Shown: positions 1 through 9,036 of the stretch, in pieces
How positions within the stretch are numbered: position 1 is the first letter of the stretch
Layout: each line of letters opens with the position of its first letter
Assembly (NCBI RefSeq): GCF_039543825.1
Contig: NZ_BAABKM010000003.1
Location: 342,568 to 406,567, forward strand
Direction: 5' to 3'
Source of the DNA: Nocardioides conyzicola
GTDB lineage: Bacteria > Actinomycetota > Actinomycetes > Propionibacteriales > Nocardioidaceae
Length of the DNA: 64,000 nt
The notes under the pieces: model-generated
Told to the model about the DNA's origin: nothing
Databases searched by the model: none
Seen by the model: only the letters and a program-made list of their open reading frames with translations
Made by a program: the position numbers and the translations under genes

Positions 1-157
1 CGACAGCGAGCAGCACGACCCACACGCCCAGCAGCAGCACGACGCCCCACCACGGCGCGACCAGCCCGCTGGCGGCGTACAGGAAGAACGCACACGCCAT
101 CCCGGCCATGCCGACGAACGGCCAGGGCGACGCCTTGTGCTGGACCTGGTAGGTCAA
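1..157 (-). CDS. Membrane protein fragment (C-terminus cut by window edge)
   Basis: The minus-strand frame from a TTG at 157 stays open to the window edge. It encodes about 52 residues, starting LTYQVQHKASPWP, followed by two strongly hydrophobic stretches separated by a short APWW turn. This looks like the N-terminus of a small integral membrane protein with at least two membrane segments. The start lies only 4 bases after the stop of the upstream SPOR-like gene, so the two are probably co-transcribed. The family is not recognisable from this fragment. TTG is the only reasonable start seen, and it could be a little further inside. Confidence 0.5.
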   Translation of the reverse strand, partial: MTYQVQHKASPWPFVGMAGMACAFFLYAASGLVAPWWGVVLLLGVWVVLLAV

Positions 158-161
158 GCCG

Positions 162-335
162 CTAGTCGTTCCACTTGGGATCCTTGTCCCACTCCTCGTT
201 GCGCTGCTCGGCCTTGCCGAGCGCGCCCTCGGCCTCCTCGCGGGAGCCGAACGGCCCGAGCCGGTCGATCGGGGCGCACATGTCCTCGCCCTGCTCGACC
301 CGGTGGTGCTTGACGCAGAACCAGAAGTCACTCAT
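162..335 (-). CDS. Small SPOR-domain-like protein
   Basis: A 57-residue protein starting [15 protein letters not shown], with [16 protein letters not shown] in the middle and an acidic, Trp-containing end ([12 protein letters not shown]). This is the pattern of the short actinobacterial protein usually annotated as SPOR domain-containing, often found divergent from a type I methionine aminopeptidase gene, as here. Its function is unknown; full SPOR domains bind denuded peptidoglycan, but this one is short and has no membrane anchor. A longer frame reaches 464, but that would overlap map, so the internal ATG at 335 is chosen. Confidence 0.8.
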   Translation of the reverse strand: MSDFWFCVKHHRVEQGEDMCAPIDRLGPFGSREEAEGALGKAEQRNEEWDKDPKWND

Positions 336-370
336 GCCCGGAACGTACCCCGCCTCTAGAGTTGCCAGTC

Positions 371-1225
371 GTGACCGCCCCGCCCATCCTCCCCGCTGCC
401 ATCTCGCCCCGCCGACCGGTCCCCACCGCGATCCCGCGACCGGAGTACGTCGACCGCGAGGCACCGGCCCGCTTCGAGGGCAGCGAGGTCAAGGACGCGG
501 ACACGATCGAGCGGATGCGTGCGGCCTGCCGGCTGGCCGCCGAGGCCCGCGAGCTCGTCGGCAGCCACGTGGCGCCCGGCGTGACGACCGACGAGCTGGA
601 CCGGATCGGGCACGAGTTCCTGTGCGACCACGGTGCGTACCCGTCGACGCTCGGCTACCGCGGCTTCCCCAAGTCGCTGTGCTCCAGCGTCAACGAGGTC
701 GTCTGCCACGGCATCCCCGACAGCCGCCCGATCCTGGACGGCGACATCGTCAACATCGACATCACGGCGTACCTCGACGGTGTCCACGGCGACACCAACG
801 CGACCTTCCTCGCGGGCGAGGTCGACCTGGAGACCCGGATGCTGGTCGAGCGCACCCGCGAGGCGCTCGAGCGCGGGATCAAGGCCGTCAAGCCCGGCCG
901 GCGGATCAACGTCATCGGGCGGGTGATCGAGTCCTACGCCGCCAGGTTCGGGTACGGCGTGGTGCGGGAGTTCACCGGCCACGGCATCGGCACGGCGTTC
1001 CACTCGGGCCTGGTCGTCCCGCACTACGACACGCCCGAGTACGACGACCTGATCGAGGTCGGGATGACCTTCACGATCGAGCCGATGCTCAACCTCGGCA
1101 CGCACGCGTGGGACATGTGGGACGACGGCTGGACGGTCGTGACGGCCGATCGGCGCCCCAGCGCGCAGTTCGAGCACACCCTCCTGGTGACCCCCACCGG
1201 GGCCGAGGTCCTGACCGTGGTCTGA
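371..1225 (+). CDS. map: Type I methionyl aminopeptidase
   Basis: Removes the initiator methionine from nascent proteins. All hallmarks are present in order: the H of CHGIPD, the metal-binding Asp pair in NIDITAY and HGDTNATF, the His of TGHGIG, the Glu of FTIEPML and the Glu of QFEHTLL. It has the N-terminal extension of about 40 residues (AISPRRPVP...RPEYV) typical of the second actinobacterial MetAP. I prefer GTG at 371 to TTG at 362, because the TTG has no spaced ribosome binding site. It is divergent from the SPOR-like gene, leaving only about 35 bases for both promoters. Confidence 0.95.
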   Translation: MTAPPILPAAISPRRPVPTAIPRPEYVDREAPARFEGSEVKDADTIERMRAACRLAAEARELVGSHVAPGVTTDELDRIGHEFLCDHGAYPSTLGYRGFPKSLCSSVNEVVCHGIPDSRPILDGDIVNIDITAYLDGVHGDTNATFLAGEVDLETRMLVERTREALERGIKAVKPGRRINVIGRVIESYAARFGYGVVREFTGHGIGTAFHSGLVVPHYDTPEYDDLIEVGMTFTIEPMLNLGTHAWDMWDDGWTVVTADRRPSAQFEHTLLVTPTGAEVLTVV

Positions 1226-1278
1226 GCCGGATCCCGACGCAACGTTCCCGTAACAGCCGAGTGGGTAGGGTCCGCGAC

Positions 1279-2871
1279 ATGGATACGCCCATGAGCACGC
1301 TGTTCGAGGGCTACTCGGGGACTCGGCATGCCTACGACGAGATGTTCGACGCCGAGACGTTGCGCGCGCCGTACGAACGCCTTCGCACCTCGCTCAACGA
1401 CCTGACGATCCCCGACCTGGCCGCGCGGGTGGAGGCGCTCCAGGCGAGCTACCTCGACCAGGGCGTGACCTTCGACATCGGTGGTGAGGAGCGGGCCTTC
1501 CCGCTCGACATCCTCCCGCGGGTGATCGAGATGGACACCTGGTCCGGGATCGAGCGCGGCGTGCAGCAGCGCGTGGCCGCCCTCGAGGCGTTCCTCGCCG
1601 ACGTGTACGACGCCGGGCAGGTCTTCGCCGACGGCGTCATCCCCCGCCGGGTGATCGTCACGTCGTCGCACTACCACCGCCAGGCGGCGGGCGTCCGTCC
1701 ACCCAACGGGGTCCGGGTGCACGTCTCGGGCATCGACCTGGTCCGCGACGACGAGGGCGAGTTCCGGGTCCTCGAGGACAACGTGCGGGTGCCGTCCGGC
1801 GTGTCCTACGTGATGACCAACCGGCGGGCGATCTCGTCCGCCCTGCCCGAGCCGTTCGCAGACCACCGGATCCGCCCGGTCGCCGGCTACCCGCAACGGC
1901 TGCTGGCCGCACTGCGCGCGTCCGCCCCCGCCGGCGTGCAGGACCCGACGGTCGTCGTCCTCACGCCGGGCGTCTACAACGGCGCCTACTTCGAGCACGC
2001 GCTGCTCGCCCGCACGATGGGCATCGAGCTGGTGGAGGGGCGCGACCTCGAGTGCCGTCGCGGCCGCGTCATGATGCGGACCACCAAGGGCCTCGCCCAG
2101 GTGCACGTCATCTACCGCAGGGTCGACGACGAGTTCATCGACCCGGTCCACTTCCGCGCCGACTCCATGCTCGGGTGCCCGGGCCTGATCGACGCGGCCC
2201 GCGCCGGCAACGTCACCATCGCCAACGCGATCGGCAACGGCGTCGCGGACGACAAGCTCGTCTACACCTACATGCCCGACCTGATCCGCTACTACCTCGG
2301 TGAGGAGCCGGTCCTCAAGAACGTCGACACCTGGCGGGTCGGCGACGCGGACGCCCGCGAGGAGGTGCTCGACCGCCTGGACGAGCTCGTGCTCAAGCCG
2401 GTGGACGGCAGCGGCGGCAAGGGCATCGTGATCGGGCCACGGGCGACCCCGGCCGAGCTCGTCGAGCTGCGCACGAAGATCCTCGCCGACCCGCGCTCCT
2501 GGATCGCCCAGCCGGTCGTCCAGCTGTCGACGGTCCCGACGTACGTCGACGGCAAGTTCGGGCCGCGGCACGTCGACCTGCGGCCGTTCGCGGTCAACGA
2601 CGGCCAGCGGGTGTGGGTGCTCCCCGGCGGTCTGACCCGGGTCGCCCTCGCCGAGGGCGAGCTGATCGTGAACTCGTCGCGCGGCGGCGGCTCCAAGGAC
2701 ACCTGGGTGCTGGCCGGGACGGGACGGGTGGCGCCGCACGTCGAGCCCGAGCCCGCCGAACCCGTCGCACCGACGCCTACCGCCCCCCAGACCACCGGAC
2801 CGGCCCTCACGGACACCGGGTCGGGCCAGGAGCAACAGCAGCAGCAACAGCAGGGAGCCGCCCGATGCTGA
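1279..2871 (+). CDS. Circularly permuted ATP-grasp protein (type 2)
   Basis: 530 residues with the DUF404/DUF407-type circularly permuted ATP-grasp fold. Visible motifs include LEDNVRVPSGVSYV, GVYNGAYFEH, the VLKPVDGSGGKGIVIGP nucleotide loop and RHVDLRPFAV near the end. The fold predicts ATP-dependent carboxylate-amine ligation; the substrate is unknown. It heads a three-gene operon with an alpha-E protein and a transglutaminase-like protein, equivalent to M. tuberculosis Rv2411c-Rv2409c, a set proposed to make or process a peptide. The C-terminal 60 residues are low-complexity (Pro/Ala/Thr) and end in a seven-glutamine run encoded by CAA/CAG repeats. A second in-frame ATG at 1291 is possible. 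Confidence 0.92.
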   Translation: MDTPMSTLFEGYSGTRHAYDEMFDAETLRAPYERLRTSLNDLTIPDLAARVEALQASYLDQGVTFDIGGEERAFPLDILPRVIEMDTWSGIERGVQQRVAALEAFLADVYDAGQVFADGVIPRRVIVTSSHYHRQAAGVRPPNGVRVHVSGIDLVRDDEGEFRVLEDNVRVPSGVSYVMTNRRAISSALPEPFADHRIRPVAGYPQRLLAALRASAPAGVQDPTVVVLTPGVYNGAYFEHALLARTMGIELVEGRDLECRRGRVMMRTTKGLAQVHVIYRRVDDEFIDPVHFRADSMLGCPGLIDAARAGNVTIANAIGNGVADDKLVYTYMPDLIRYYLGEEPVLKNVDTWRVGDADAREEVLDRLDELVLKPVDGSGGKGIVIGPRATPAELVELRTKILADPRSWIAQPVVQLSTVPTYVDGKFGPRHVDLRPFAVNDGQRVWVLPGGLTRVALAEGELIVNSSRGGGSKDTWVLAGTGRVAPHVEPEPAEPVAPTPTAPQTTGPALTDTGSGQEQQQQQQQGAARC

Positions 2872-3791
2872 GCCGGATCGCGGAGTCGATGTTCTGGATC
2901 GGCCGGTACGTCGAGCGCGCCGAGGACACCGCGCGCATCCTCGACGTACAGACCCAGCTCATCCTCGAGGAGAGCGGGATCGACGAGCGCGAGACCTGTC
3001 GGATGCTGATGTCCATCATGGGCGCCGACCTCGAGCCCGAGGACGAGGTCGACGTCACCACCGTGCTGCGGCAGCTCGCCTACAACCCCGACTCCCCCAC
3101 ATCGATCGCGACCGCCCTCGGTGCGGCCCGGGAGAGCGCGCGCCGGGCGCGCGAGACGCTCTCGGTCCCGATGTGGGAGGCGATCAACACGACGTACCGG
3201 GCGATCCCGTCGGGGCAGTTCCGGGCGACGCGGCCGCCGATGGTCTTCCAGTGGGTGCGCGAGCGGGCGGCGCTGATCAACGGCACGGCCGACGCGACCA
3301 TGACCCGCGACGAGGGCTGGCAGTTCCTGATGCTGGGCCGGTGCATCGAGCGAGCCGACATGACGTCACGGCTGGTCGCGACCGCCGCGGTGTCGACAGG
3401 CTCCCCGTGGACGAGCACGCTGCGCGCGTGCGGCGCCTACGAGGCCTTCCTGCGGACCTACCGGGGGCTGGAGACGGACCGGGCGGCGGCGGAGTTCCTG
3501 CTCCTCGACCGGCTCTTCCCGCGGTCCGTGGTGTTCTCGCTCAACCGCGCCGAGCAGTGCGTCGACAACCTCGAGTCGCAGGGTCAGCGCGCCGGCTTCC
3601 AGAACGAGGCGCAGCGGCTGCTCGGACGCACCCGGGCGGAGCTCGAGTACCGCTCACTCTCCGACGTGCTGGCCGATCTCCCCCACGAGATGGAGCGCCT
3701 GCAGCGCACCTGTGCGCTGGCCACCGACGCGATCACCCGCCGCTACTTCGCCGGCGCGGAGTCGCTGACCTGGCAGGGGGTGCTCGCATGA
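2865..3791 (+). CDS. Alpha-E domain protein (DUF403)
   Basis: 308 residues, beginning MLSRIAESMFWIGRYVERAE, the signature of the all-helical alpha-E (DUF403) family. A second copy of the same pattern, LGRCIERADMTSRL, lies in the middle. These proteins almost always sit beside a circularly permuted ATP-grasp gene. They have no established enzymatic activity and probably form a complex with the ligase. The ATG overlaps the end of the ATP-grasp gene by 7 bases, and the stop overlaps the next gene (ATGA), so translation of all three is probably coupled. Confidence 0.93.
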   Translation: MLSRIAESMFWIGRYVERAEDTARILDVQTQLILEESGIDERETCRMLMSIMGADLEPEDEVDVTTVLRQLAYNPDSPTSIATALGAARESARRARETLSVPMWEAINTTYRAIPSGQFRATRPPMVFQWVRERAALINGTADATMTRDEGWQFLMLGRCIERADMTSRLVATAAVSTGSPWTSTLRACGAYEAFLRTYRGLETDRAAAEFLLLDRLFPRSVVFSLNRAEQCVDNLESQGQRAGFQNEAQRLLGRTRAELEYRSLSDVLADLPHEMERLQRTCALATDAITRRYFAGAESLTWQGVLA

Positions 3792-4633
3792 GCATGCAGC
3801 TGCGGATCGTGCACCGCACGACGTTCGAGTACGACGGGCGCGCGGTCGCGTCGTACAACCAGGCCCGGATGACGCCGCTGACGACGCCCGGCCAGATCGT
3901 GTCGTACAGCCGGGTGGAGGTCTCCCCCGCGCCCTGGAGCTTCGACTACCGCGACTACTTCGGGACGGCGGTCACGGCCTTCGAGGTGCTGGACCCGCAC
4001 GAGTCGATGACGGTGACGGCCACGTCGACGGTCTACACCGACCGGGCACCCGCCGGGATGCCGACGATCGGGTGGGACCAGCTCGCCGACCCCGACGTCG
4101 CCGACGAGTACACGGAGTACCTCGCGCTGACCCACGCGGTCGCGCTGCACCCCGAGCTGAGCGCACGGGTCGACCGGATCCGCGCGGACGCCGCGATGCC
4201 GGGCGACGCCGCCCGGGACATCTGCGCGCTGATCCACCGCGAGGTCGAGTACCGGCCCGGCGCGACCGACGTGCACACCCGGGCCGCCGACGCCTGGGAG
4301 CAGCGTGCCGGCGTCTGCCAGGACATGGCCCACCTGACGATCGGAGCGCTGCGCACGCTCGGCATCCCGGCCCGCTACGTGTCGGGCTACTTCCACCCGC
4401 AGGCGCGGCCCCAGGTCGGCGAGACCGTGCCGGGCGAGTCGCACGCGTGGGTCGAGTGGTGGGACCACGGCTGGCACGCCTTCGACCCCACCAACGACTC
4501 CGAGCCGGGAGACCGGTACGTCGTCGTGGCGACCGGGCGCGACTACGGCGACGTCAAGCCGCTCAGCGGGATCTTCTCGGGCGCGAAGACGCAGGCGATG
4601 AACGTCGACGTCGTCCTCACCCGCCTGGGCTGA
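3788..4633 (+). CDS. Transglutaminase-like cysteine protease/transferase
   Basis: 281 residues with an N-terminal beta domain typical of bacterial transglutaminase-like proteins (LRIVHRTTFEYDG) and a papain-like core. The triad is visible as Cys177 in AGVCQDMAHL, His219 in ESHAWVEWW and Asp233 in FDPTND. There is no signal peptide, so it is probably cytoplasmic. It closes the ATP-grasp/alpha-E operon (ATGA overlap). In such operons it is inferred to cleave or transfer the amide made by the ligase. The substrate is unknown. Confidence 0.93.
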   Translation: MSMQLRIVHRTTFEYDGRAVASYNQARMTPLTTPGQIVSYSRVEVSPAPWSFDYRDYFGTAVTAFEVLDPHESMTVTATSTVYTDRAPAGMPTIGWDQLADPDVADEYTEYLALTHAVALHPELSARVDRIRADAAMPGDAARDICALIHREVEYRPGATDVHTRAADAWEQRAGVCQDMAHLTIGALRTLGIPARYVSGYFHPQARPQVGETVPGESHAWVEWWDHGWHAFDPTNDSEPGDRYVVVATGRDYGDVKPLSGIFSGAKTQAMNVDVVLTRLG

Positions 4634-4678
4634 CGGCGGGTACGGTGTCGCCGTACCGTCACTTCTCGGGGGAGAACC

Positions 4679-6238
4679 ATGTTTCGTCGTGTCGTCCTCG
4701 CCGCCTGCGGCGCCGTCCTGCTCGTGGGCTCGGCGCTCTCTGCCGTCCCGGCGGAGGCCGGCGTCTCGCGCGATCGCCCGCCGCCGCTGATCACGGTCGA
4801 GAAGTTCCGCCACGACTTCTCGCCCGACAGGGACGGCTACCACGACCAGCTCAAGATCCCGGTGACGCTCACCAGGAACTCGCTGCTGGTCGTCCGGGTC
4901 GTCGACCTGGACACCAAGCAGGTCGTCGCCCACGCCGGCCGCGCGATCTGCCTGGGCGGCCCCTGCCGGCTGAAGCGGGGCACGCACGTCGTCCGGTGGC
5001 CCGACATCGCCCACGTCTTCGACGACGACGTGATCAACCGCAGCCAGCGAGGTCGTTACCGCCTGACCTTCGGCGCCGAGACCCGCACCGGTCGGTACGA
5101 GACCGCGCGGAGCGTCGTCGTGACCCTGCGCGGCGGTGCGGTCGACCTGGACTCCGACGCCGACCGGCTGATCTCCCCCAACGGCGACGGCCGGCGGGAC
5201 CGTCTCCGGATCGGGTACGACCTCGAGCAGTCCGCGCGGGTCCGCGCCGTCGTACGCTCCGGCCAGGGTGCCGTCGTGGACCAGGTCCGCCTGGGACGTC
5301 TGGCTGCGGGCCACCACACCTGGACGTGGGCGCCGTCGACCAAGCCCTCCTCGCGTCCGGCCGACGGCTCCTACTCGGTGAGCCTGGTCGCGGTCCCGCC
5401 GGCGCACGGTCCGGGTGCCGGCCGCGCCGGGATCACGGTCCGCACCGACACGGTCGGGCCCGACGCGACCCCGGACCACAGCCGCACCACCGTCTACCCG
5501 GCCACGACCCTCTTCGCCGACGAGGTCCGCTTCCAGTTCGACGACGACGTCGCCATCGGCTCGCTCGACGTGTCCGTACGTCGTCCCGACGGCGCCCTCG
5601 TCCGCACGCTGGAGCCCGAGACCGTGCCGTGCGTGCCCGGCGACAGCTACCACATGCTCGCCGGCGACTGTGCCCTCCTGCGGTGGGACGGGCGCACTGC
5701 GGCCGGGTCCTACGTGCTCCGAGCCCGCGCGTACGACGCCGCCGGCAACCAGACCGTCGCCGAGACTCCGCTCACGGTCTCGTCGAAGCCGCTGGTCGAG
5801 CAGACGAAGAGCACGACGGTGCCCGCGTCGCAGTGGGGCGGTGGAAAGACCCCGTGCGCCGACCCCTACTCGTCCCAGGGCTGTGGTTTCACGTTCCACG
5901 AGCCGGTGCCGTCGGAGCGCTTCACTGGCGGGTTGTCATTCCGGGCCGGCACCGGCACGGCCGAGCTCATCTTCCCGGTCGGGGGCGAGACCGGCCACGA
6001 GCGGTTCCGGGTCACCGCCACCGGCGGGCCGACCACCCCCGGCGACCAGGACGTCGCCTCGCTCAGCGGCACCCAGATGCAAGGTGACGGCAGCTTCACG
6101 ACCGGATGGCACCCGGTCACGCTGGCTGCCGGGGCCCTCCAGGCCGAAGGCTTCTGGGTGACGTCGACCAGCAACGGCAACGACTACGACGTCGCGTCGT
6201 TCACCGTCGAGCAGACCTACTTCGCGCCTGCTTCCTGA
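4679..6238 (+). CDS. Secreted protein with FlgD-type Ig-like repeats
   Basis: 519 residues with a clear Sec signal peptide (RRVV, a hydrophobic core, cleavage near AEAGVS). Two segments share the pattern SP(D/N)-D-G-(Y/R)-D-L-I (FSPDRDGYHDQLKI and ISPNGDGRRDRLRI), as in FlgD/CHU_C-like Ig domains that begin with an Asp-rich loop. A third Ig-like segment contains RRPDGALVRTLE and AYDAAGNQTV. The last 100 residues have two Cys (PCADPYSSQGCGF) and may form a separate beta domain. Likely an extracellular or wall-associated structural protein of unknown role. It starts 45 bases after the transglutaminase gene, with a ggggag ribosome binding site. Confidence 0.8.
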   Translation: MFRRVVLAACGAVLLVGSALSAVPAEAGVSRDRPPPLITVEKFRHDFSPDRDGYHDQLKIPVTLTRNSLLVVRVVDLDTKQVVAHAGRAICLGGPCRLKRGTHVVRWPDIAHVFDDDVINRSQRGRYRLTFGAETRTGRYETARSVVVTLRGGAVDLDSDADRLISPNGDGRRDRLRIGYDLEQSARVRAVVRSGQGAVVDQVRLGRLAAGHHTWTWAPSTKPSSRPADGSYSVSLVAVPPAHGPGAGRAGITVRTDTVGPDATPDHSRTTVYPATTLFADEVRFQFDDDVAIGSLDVSVRRPDGALVRTLEPETVPCVPGDSYHMLAGDCALLRWDGRTAAGSYVLRARAYDAAGNQTVAETPLTVSSKPLVEQTKSTTVPASQWGGGKTPCADPYSSQGCGFTFHEPVPSERFTGGLSFRAGTGTAELIFPVGGETGHERFRVTATGGPTTPGDQDVASLSGTQMQGDGSFTTGWHPVTLAAGALQAEGFWVTSTSNGNDYDVASFTVEQTYFAPAS

Positions 6239-6241
6239 CGG

Positions 6242-6658
6242 TCAGTCGCCGCGCTTGACGTACTCCTCGACCCGCAGCACCGCCAGGCCGTAGTCCCAGT
6301 CGCCGCTCATCGCGGCGGCGAGGCGCAGGTGCGGCAGCGCCTCGGCGTACCGGCTCTGGCGCTCCAGGCACCGTCCGAGGGCGTGCTGCGCCCAGTCGTC
6401 GGTGGGGTTGTCGGCGACCAGCCGCTCGAGGTCGGCCTGGGCGTGCTTGAGCTGCACGCGGATGAAGTAGGCCCAGGCCCGCAGGCTGAGCAGTCCGGTG
6501 TTGTCGGGGTCCTGCTCCAGCGCAGGCTCGAGGACCTCGAGGGCCTCCTTGGGCGCGCGACGCTCCAGGAGGTCGTACGCCGTCCGGTAGGCCGACTCGG
6601 GTGCCGCCGTCTGTCCAGGGAACACGACCGGCGGCGTGGGCAGCATGTCGTCGCTCAT
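6242..6658 (-). CDS. Tetratricopeptide repeat protein
   Basis: 138 residues made largely of TPR helices: APKEALEVLEPALEQDPDN, LKHAQADLERLVADNPTD and SRYAEALPHLRLAAAMSGD each carry the alternating small/large pattern. No signal peptide or catalytic domain. Probably a protein-interaction module. Its start overlaps the stop of the GNAT gene (ATGA at 6655-6658), so the two form an operon. It ends 3 bases from the end of the convergent secreted-protein gene. Confidence 0.8.
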   Translation of the reverse strand: MSDDMLPTPPVVFPGQTAAPESAYRTAYDLLERRAPKEALEVLEPALEQDPDNTGLLSLRAWAYFIRVQLKHAQADLERLVADNPTDDWAQHALGRCLERQSRYAEALPHLRLAAAMSGDWDYGLAVLRVEEYVKRGD

Positions 6659-7224
6659 GCCCGGTCAACGCCCGATCGAGGTACGGGATTCCCGGGTGGG
6701 TCGTCGTGCAGGATGCGCTGGAAGAGCACCTGGTCGCGCCACTCCCCGCGGATGAAGAGGAACCGCTCGGCCCGCCCGTACTCCTCGAATCCGCTGCGTC
6801 TCAGCACCGCCTGCGAGGCCGTGTTGGTGGGCGCCGTGCCTGCCTCCAGACGGTGCAGGCCGAGCCTCGTCGCCTGCACGACGGCATGCCCGACCGCGGA
6901 CGTCGCGAGCCCCCGGCGCAGGTGCTCGTGGTCGACCCAGTAGCCGACCGTCCCCGACTGCAGCACGTAGCGCACGATGTTGCTGAGCATCAGCCGCCCG
7001 ACCACCTGCTCGCCGTACCAGATCAGGTTGACGTACGTCCGGCCCTCCTCGCTCAGGGCCAGGTTGCGCTCGACCTCGATCTCCTGCCCGGCATCGGTGT
7101 AGAAGCTCTCCGGCCGGTCCGGGTCCCACGGCGCCAGGTGCTCCCGGTTGCGCCGGTACGCCGCCGCCAGCGCCGCCCCGTCCCCGCTCCGCAGCTCCCT
7201 GATCGCGTAGTCCTCACCCAGCAC
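6655..7224 (-). CDS. GNAT family N-acetyltransferase (RimJ-like)
   Basis: 189 residues with the RimJ/RimL-type GNAT layout: N-terminal IRELRSGDGAALAAAY, a central sheet with LIWYGEQVVGRLML, the acetyl-CoA loop region LRRGLATSAVGHAV, and the conserved GTAPTNTASQAVLRRSGF helix. Family members acetylate protein N-termini or small molecules. The specific substrate cannot be inferred. It is the first gene of the GNAT-TPR pair. Confidence 0.88.
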   Translation of the reverse strand: MLGEDYAIRELRSGDGAALAAAYRRNREHLAPWDPDRPESFYTDAGQEIEVERNLALSEEGRTYVNLIWYGEQVVGRLMLSNIVRYVLQSGTVGYWVDHEHLRRGLATSAVGHAVVQATRLGLHRLEAGTAPTNTASQAVLRRSGFEEYGRAERFLFIRGEWRDQVLFQRILHDDPPGNPVPRSGVDRA

Positions 7225-7260
7225 CGCGCCAGCCTATGCCGTGCCTTCCGGTGGTGACCG

Positions 7261-7297
7261 GTGGTTGAGGAGGGCCGCCAGGTCCGTCTCGAAACCC
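7261..7297. repeat. Possible dispersed intergenic repeat
   Basis: The segment begins ggtggttgaggaggg and ends gtctcgaaacc. From general knowledge of Nocardioides genomes, blocks of the form GGTGGTTGAGG...CTCGAAACC recur between genes. No second copy is present here, so this rests on recollection. The rest of the 7225-7412 gap holds a 7-bp inverted repeat (AAGGCCT/AGGCCTT, 7363-7380) just upstream of the DUF222 gene. Confidence 0.35.
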
Positions 7298-7412
7298 CGG
7301 AAAGCCGACCGACCTCCCTCCATCGAGATCGTGACCGTTTCGTGACCTACAACCCTGTGGATAAGGCCTTCTGAGGCCTTGGCCTGTCGGTGGTCGGTGC
7401 TTGGCTAGTCCC

Positions 7413-8659
7413 ATGACAGCGATGACCACACCCCACCACCAGGTGGCGACGGCGACCGCGCGGATGCGCGCGGTTGCCGACGCCGTGGTGGATGCGTCGG
7501 TGTGGTCGATGAGCGCTCCCGAGGCGGCGTCGACGCTGGTGGAGCTGACCCGGCTGGAGGCGCAGGTCGTCGAGCTCCGCGCCCGCGTGGCCCGGCACGC
7601 CGACGAGCTCCAGGTCGGCACCGACGTCGGATCCACGTCCACCTCGACGTGGCTCGCTCATCAGACCCGGCTGACCCGGTCCGCTGCGGCTGGGTGGTGC
7701 ACCTCGGCTACGACCTCGACACCCACGACCTGGTCCGCGACGCCCTGGCCGCCGGTGACCTCCGCCCCGAGCAAGCGGTCGCGATCGTCCGGGCGGTCAA
7801 GGAGCTCCCGCAGGATCTGGACACCGACCTGGTGATCCGCGCGGAGCGGCACCTGGTCGACGCAGCGGCCGAGCACGACGCGAAGACGTTGCGGATCCTC
7901 GGCCGCCGTCTGTTGGAGGTGGTGGCGCCGGAACTGGCGGACCAGCACGAGGCCGACCTCCTCGAGAAGGAGGAGGCCAAGGCCGCCCAGGCGATGCGGT
8001 TGACGATGACCGACGACGGTCACGGCAAGACCCACGCCCGATTCACCCTCCCGACCGTGCAGGCAGCGATGCTCAAGAAGATGCTCCTCGCCATCGCCGC
8101 ACCGAAGCACCAGGCCGCCACCCACGGCGCCGGCGTCGAACGCCGCCCGGGACCGGAGCGGATGGGCAGGGCGTTCGCCGAGCTCATCGAACGCATCTCC
8201 GCGAAGGATCTACCGAAGGTCGGCGGTAGGGACGCCACCATCGTCATCCACATCGACCTCGACGTGTTGACCGGGAGACTCGAGAAGGCCGGGGTCCTCG
8301 ACACCGGCGAGCGGATCAGCCCCTCACAGGTCCGCCGCTTGGCGTGCACCGCGCGGATCCTCCCCGTCGTCCTCAACGGCAAGTCCGAGGTCCTCGACGT
8401 CGGCCGAGCCAAGCGCTTCTTCACCAAAGCCCAGCTCACCGCCCTGGGCATCCGAGACGGCGGCTGTCGGACCGAAGGCTGCGACTGGCCACCCTGGCTC
8501 TGCCACGGACACCACTGGCAGCGCTGGGCAGACGACGGCGACACCGACCTCGCCAACGGCGGCCTGCTGTGCCCCAGACACCACGCACGCGCTCACGACC
8601 CCACCGACGAGACGACCCGAGAAGCGAACGGCAAGGTCAGCTTCCACCGTCGCGAGTGA
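7413..8659 (+). pseudogene. DUF222/HNH endonuclease (13E12 repeat family), frameshifted
   Basis: Two overlapping frames encode one DUF222-HNH protein. The first (ATG 7413, to about 7690) gives the N-terminus, including ELTRLEAQVVELRARVARHA and TSTWLAHQTRLTRSAAAG. The second continues with VHLGYDLDTHDLVRDALAAG through to the stop at 8659. The switch lies near 7690-7697 and fits loss of a single base by a GGG run. The C-terminal nuclease motif is intact: CRTEGCDW, CHGHHWQRWADDG, then NGGLLCPRHHARAH. Family members are multicopy in actinobacteria and of uncertain function. It could be a true pseudogene or a sequencing error. Confidence 0.8.
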
Positions 8660-8671
8660 GGAAGCGGTCGG

Positions 8672-8953
8672 TCAGCTCGCCTCGCAGGCGATGCCGTCCT
8701 TGTCCCGGTCGAGGCCGCTGTTCGCCCGCATGGCGGTCCGGTAGAGCGCGTTGGAGCGCTTGAAGTTGGTGACCCGGGTGCCGCTGGTGTGGTCGCGTGC
8801 GCCCACCTTGCCGACTCCGTGCGGGTAGGTCCGGTGCACGGCGTCGCAGTTGCGCCACGACACCGCCTCCGCTGGCCCCGCCCCGATCAGTGCAGCCGCC
8901 GTCACCGTCACGGCCACGATCGCCGCCCCGATCCCTGTCCGTCGCATCGTCAT
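8672..8953 (-). CDS. Secreted excalibur calcium-binding domain protein
   Basis: 93 residues: a Sec signal peptide (MRRTGIGAAIVAV...AGPAEAV) then a single excalibur domain, with NCDAVHRTYPHGVG at its start and the DRDKDGIACE Ca-binding motif at its end; the two Cys are the family's conserved pair. It is probably exported and may bind Ca2+ at the cell surface. ATG at 8953 or 8947 are both possible starts. It is transcribed away from rnpB. Confidence 0.88.
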   Translation of the reverse strand: MTMRRTGIGAAIVAVTVTAAALIGAGPAEAVSWRNCDAVHRTYPHGVGKVGARDHTSGTRVTNFKRSNALYRTAMRANSGLDRDKDGIACEAS

Positions 8954-9023
8954 GCCGAGCTCCCCTGTCGCGGTCCGTTGCGCGACCCTACGTCGCGTAG
9001 GTGGGGTAGGGGCGGGTTTCCCC

Positions 9024-9029
9024 TATCCT
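9024..9029 (+). promoter_or_regulatory. Possible -10 box of rnpB
   Basis: TATCCT lies 7 bases before the first base of the RNase P P1 helix (9037), the right spacing for a -10 element with transcription starting at about 9036. No convincing -35 is seen 17 bases further upstream. A small inverted repeat (cctacg/cgtagg) lies around 8988-9002. Confidence 0.4.
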
Positions 9030-9036
9030 TGTCCCG

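Noticed and set aside
175..2871. A single 898-residue frame covering map and the ATP-grasp gene
   Set aside because: The first 365 residues are an Arg/Pro-rich shadow of map in another frame. The real gene starts at 1279.
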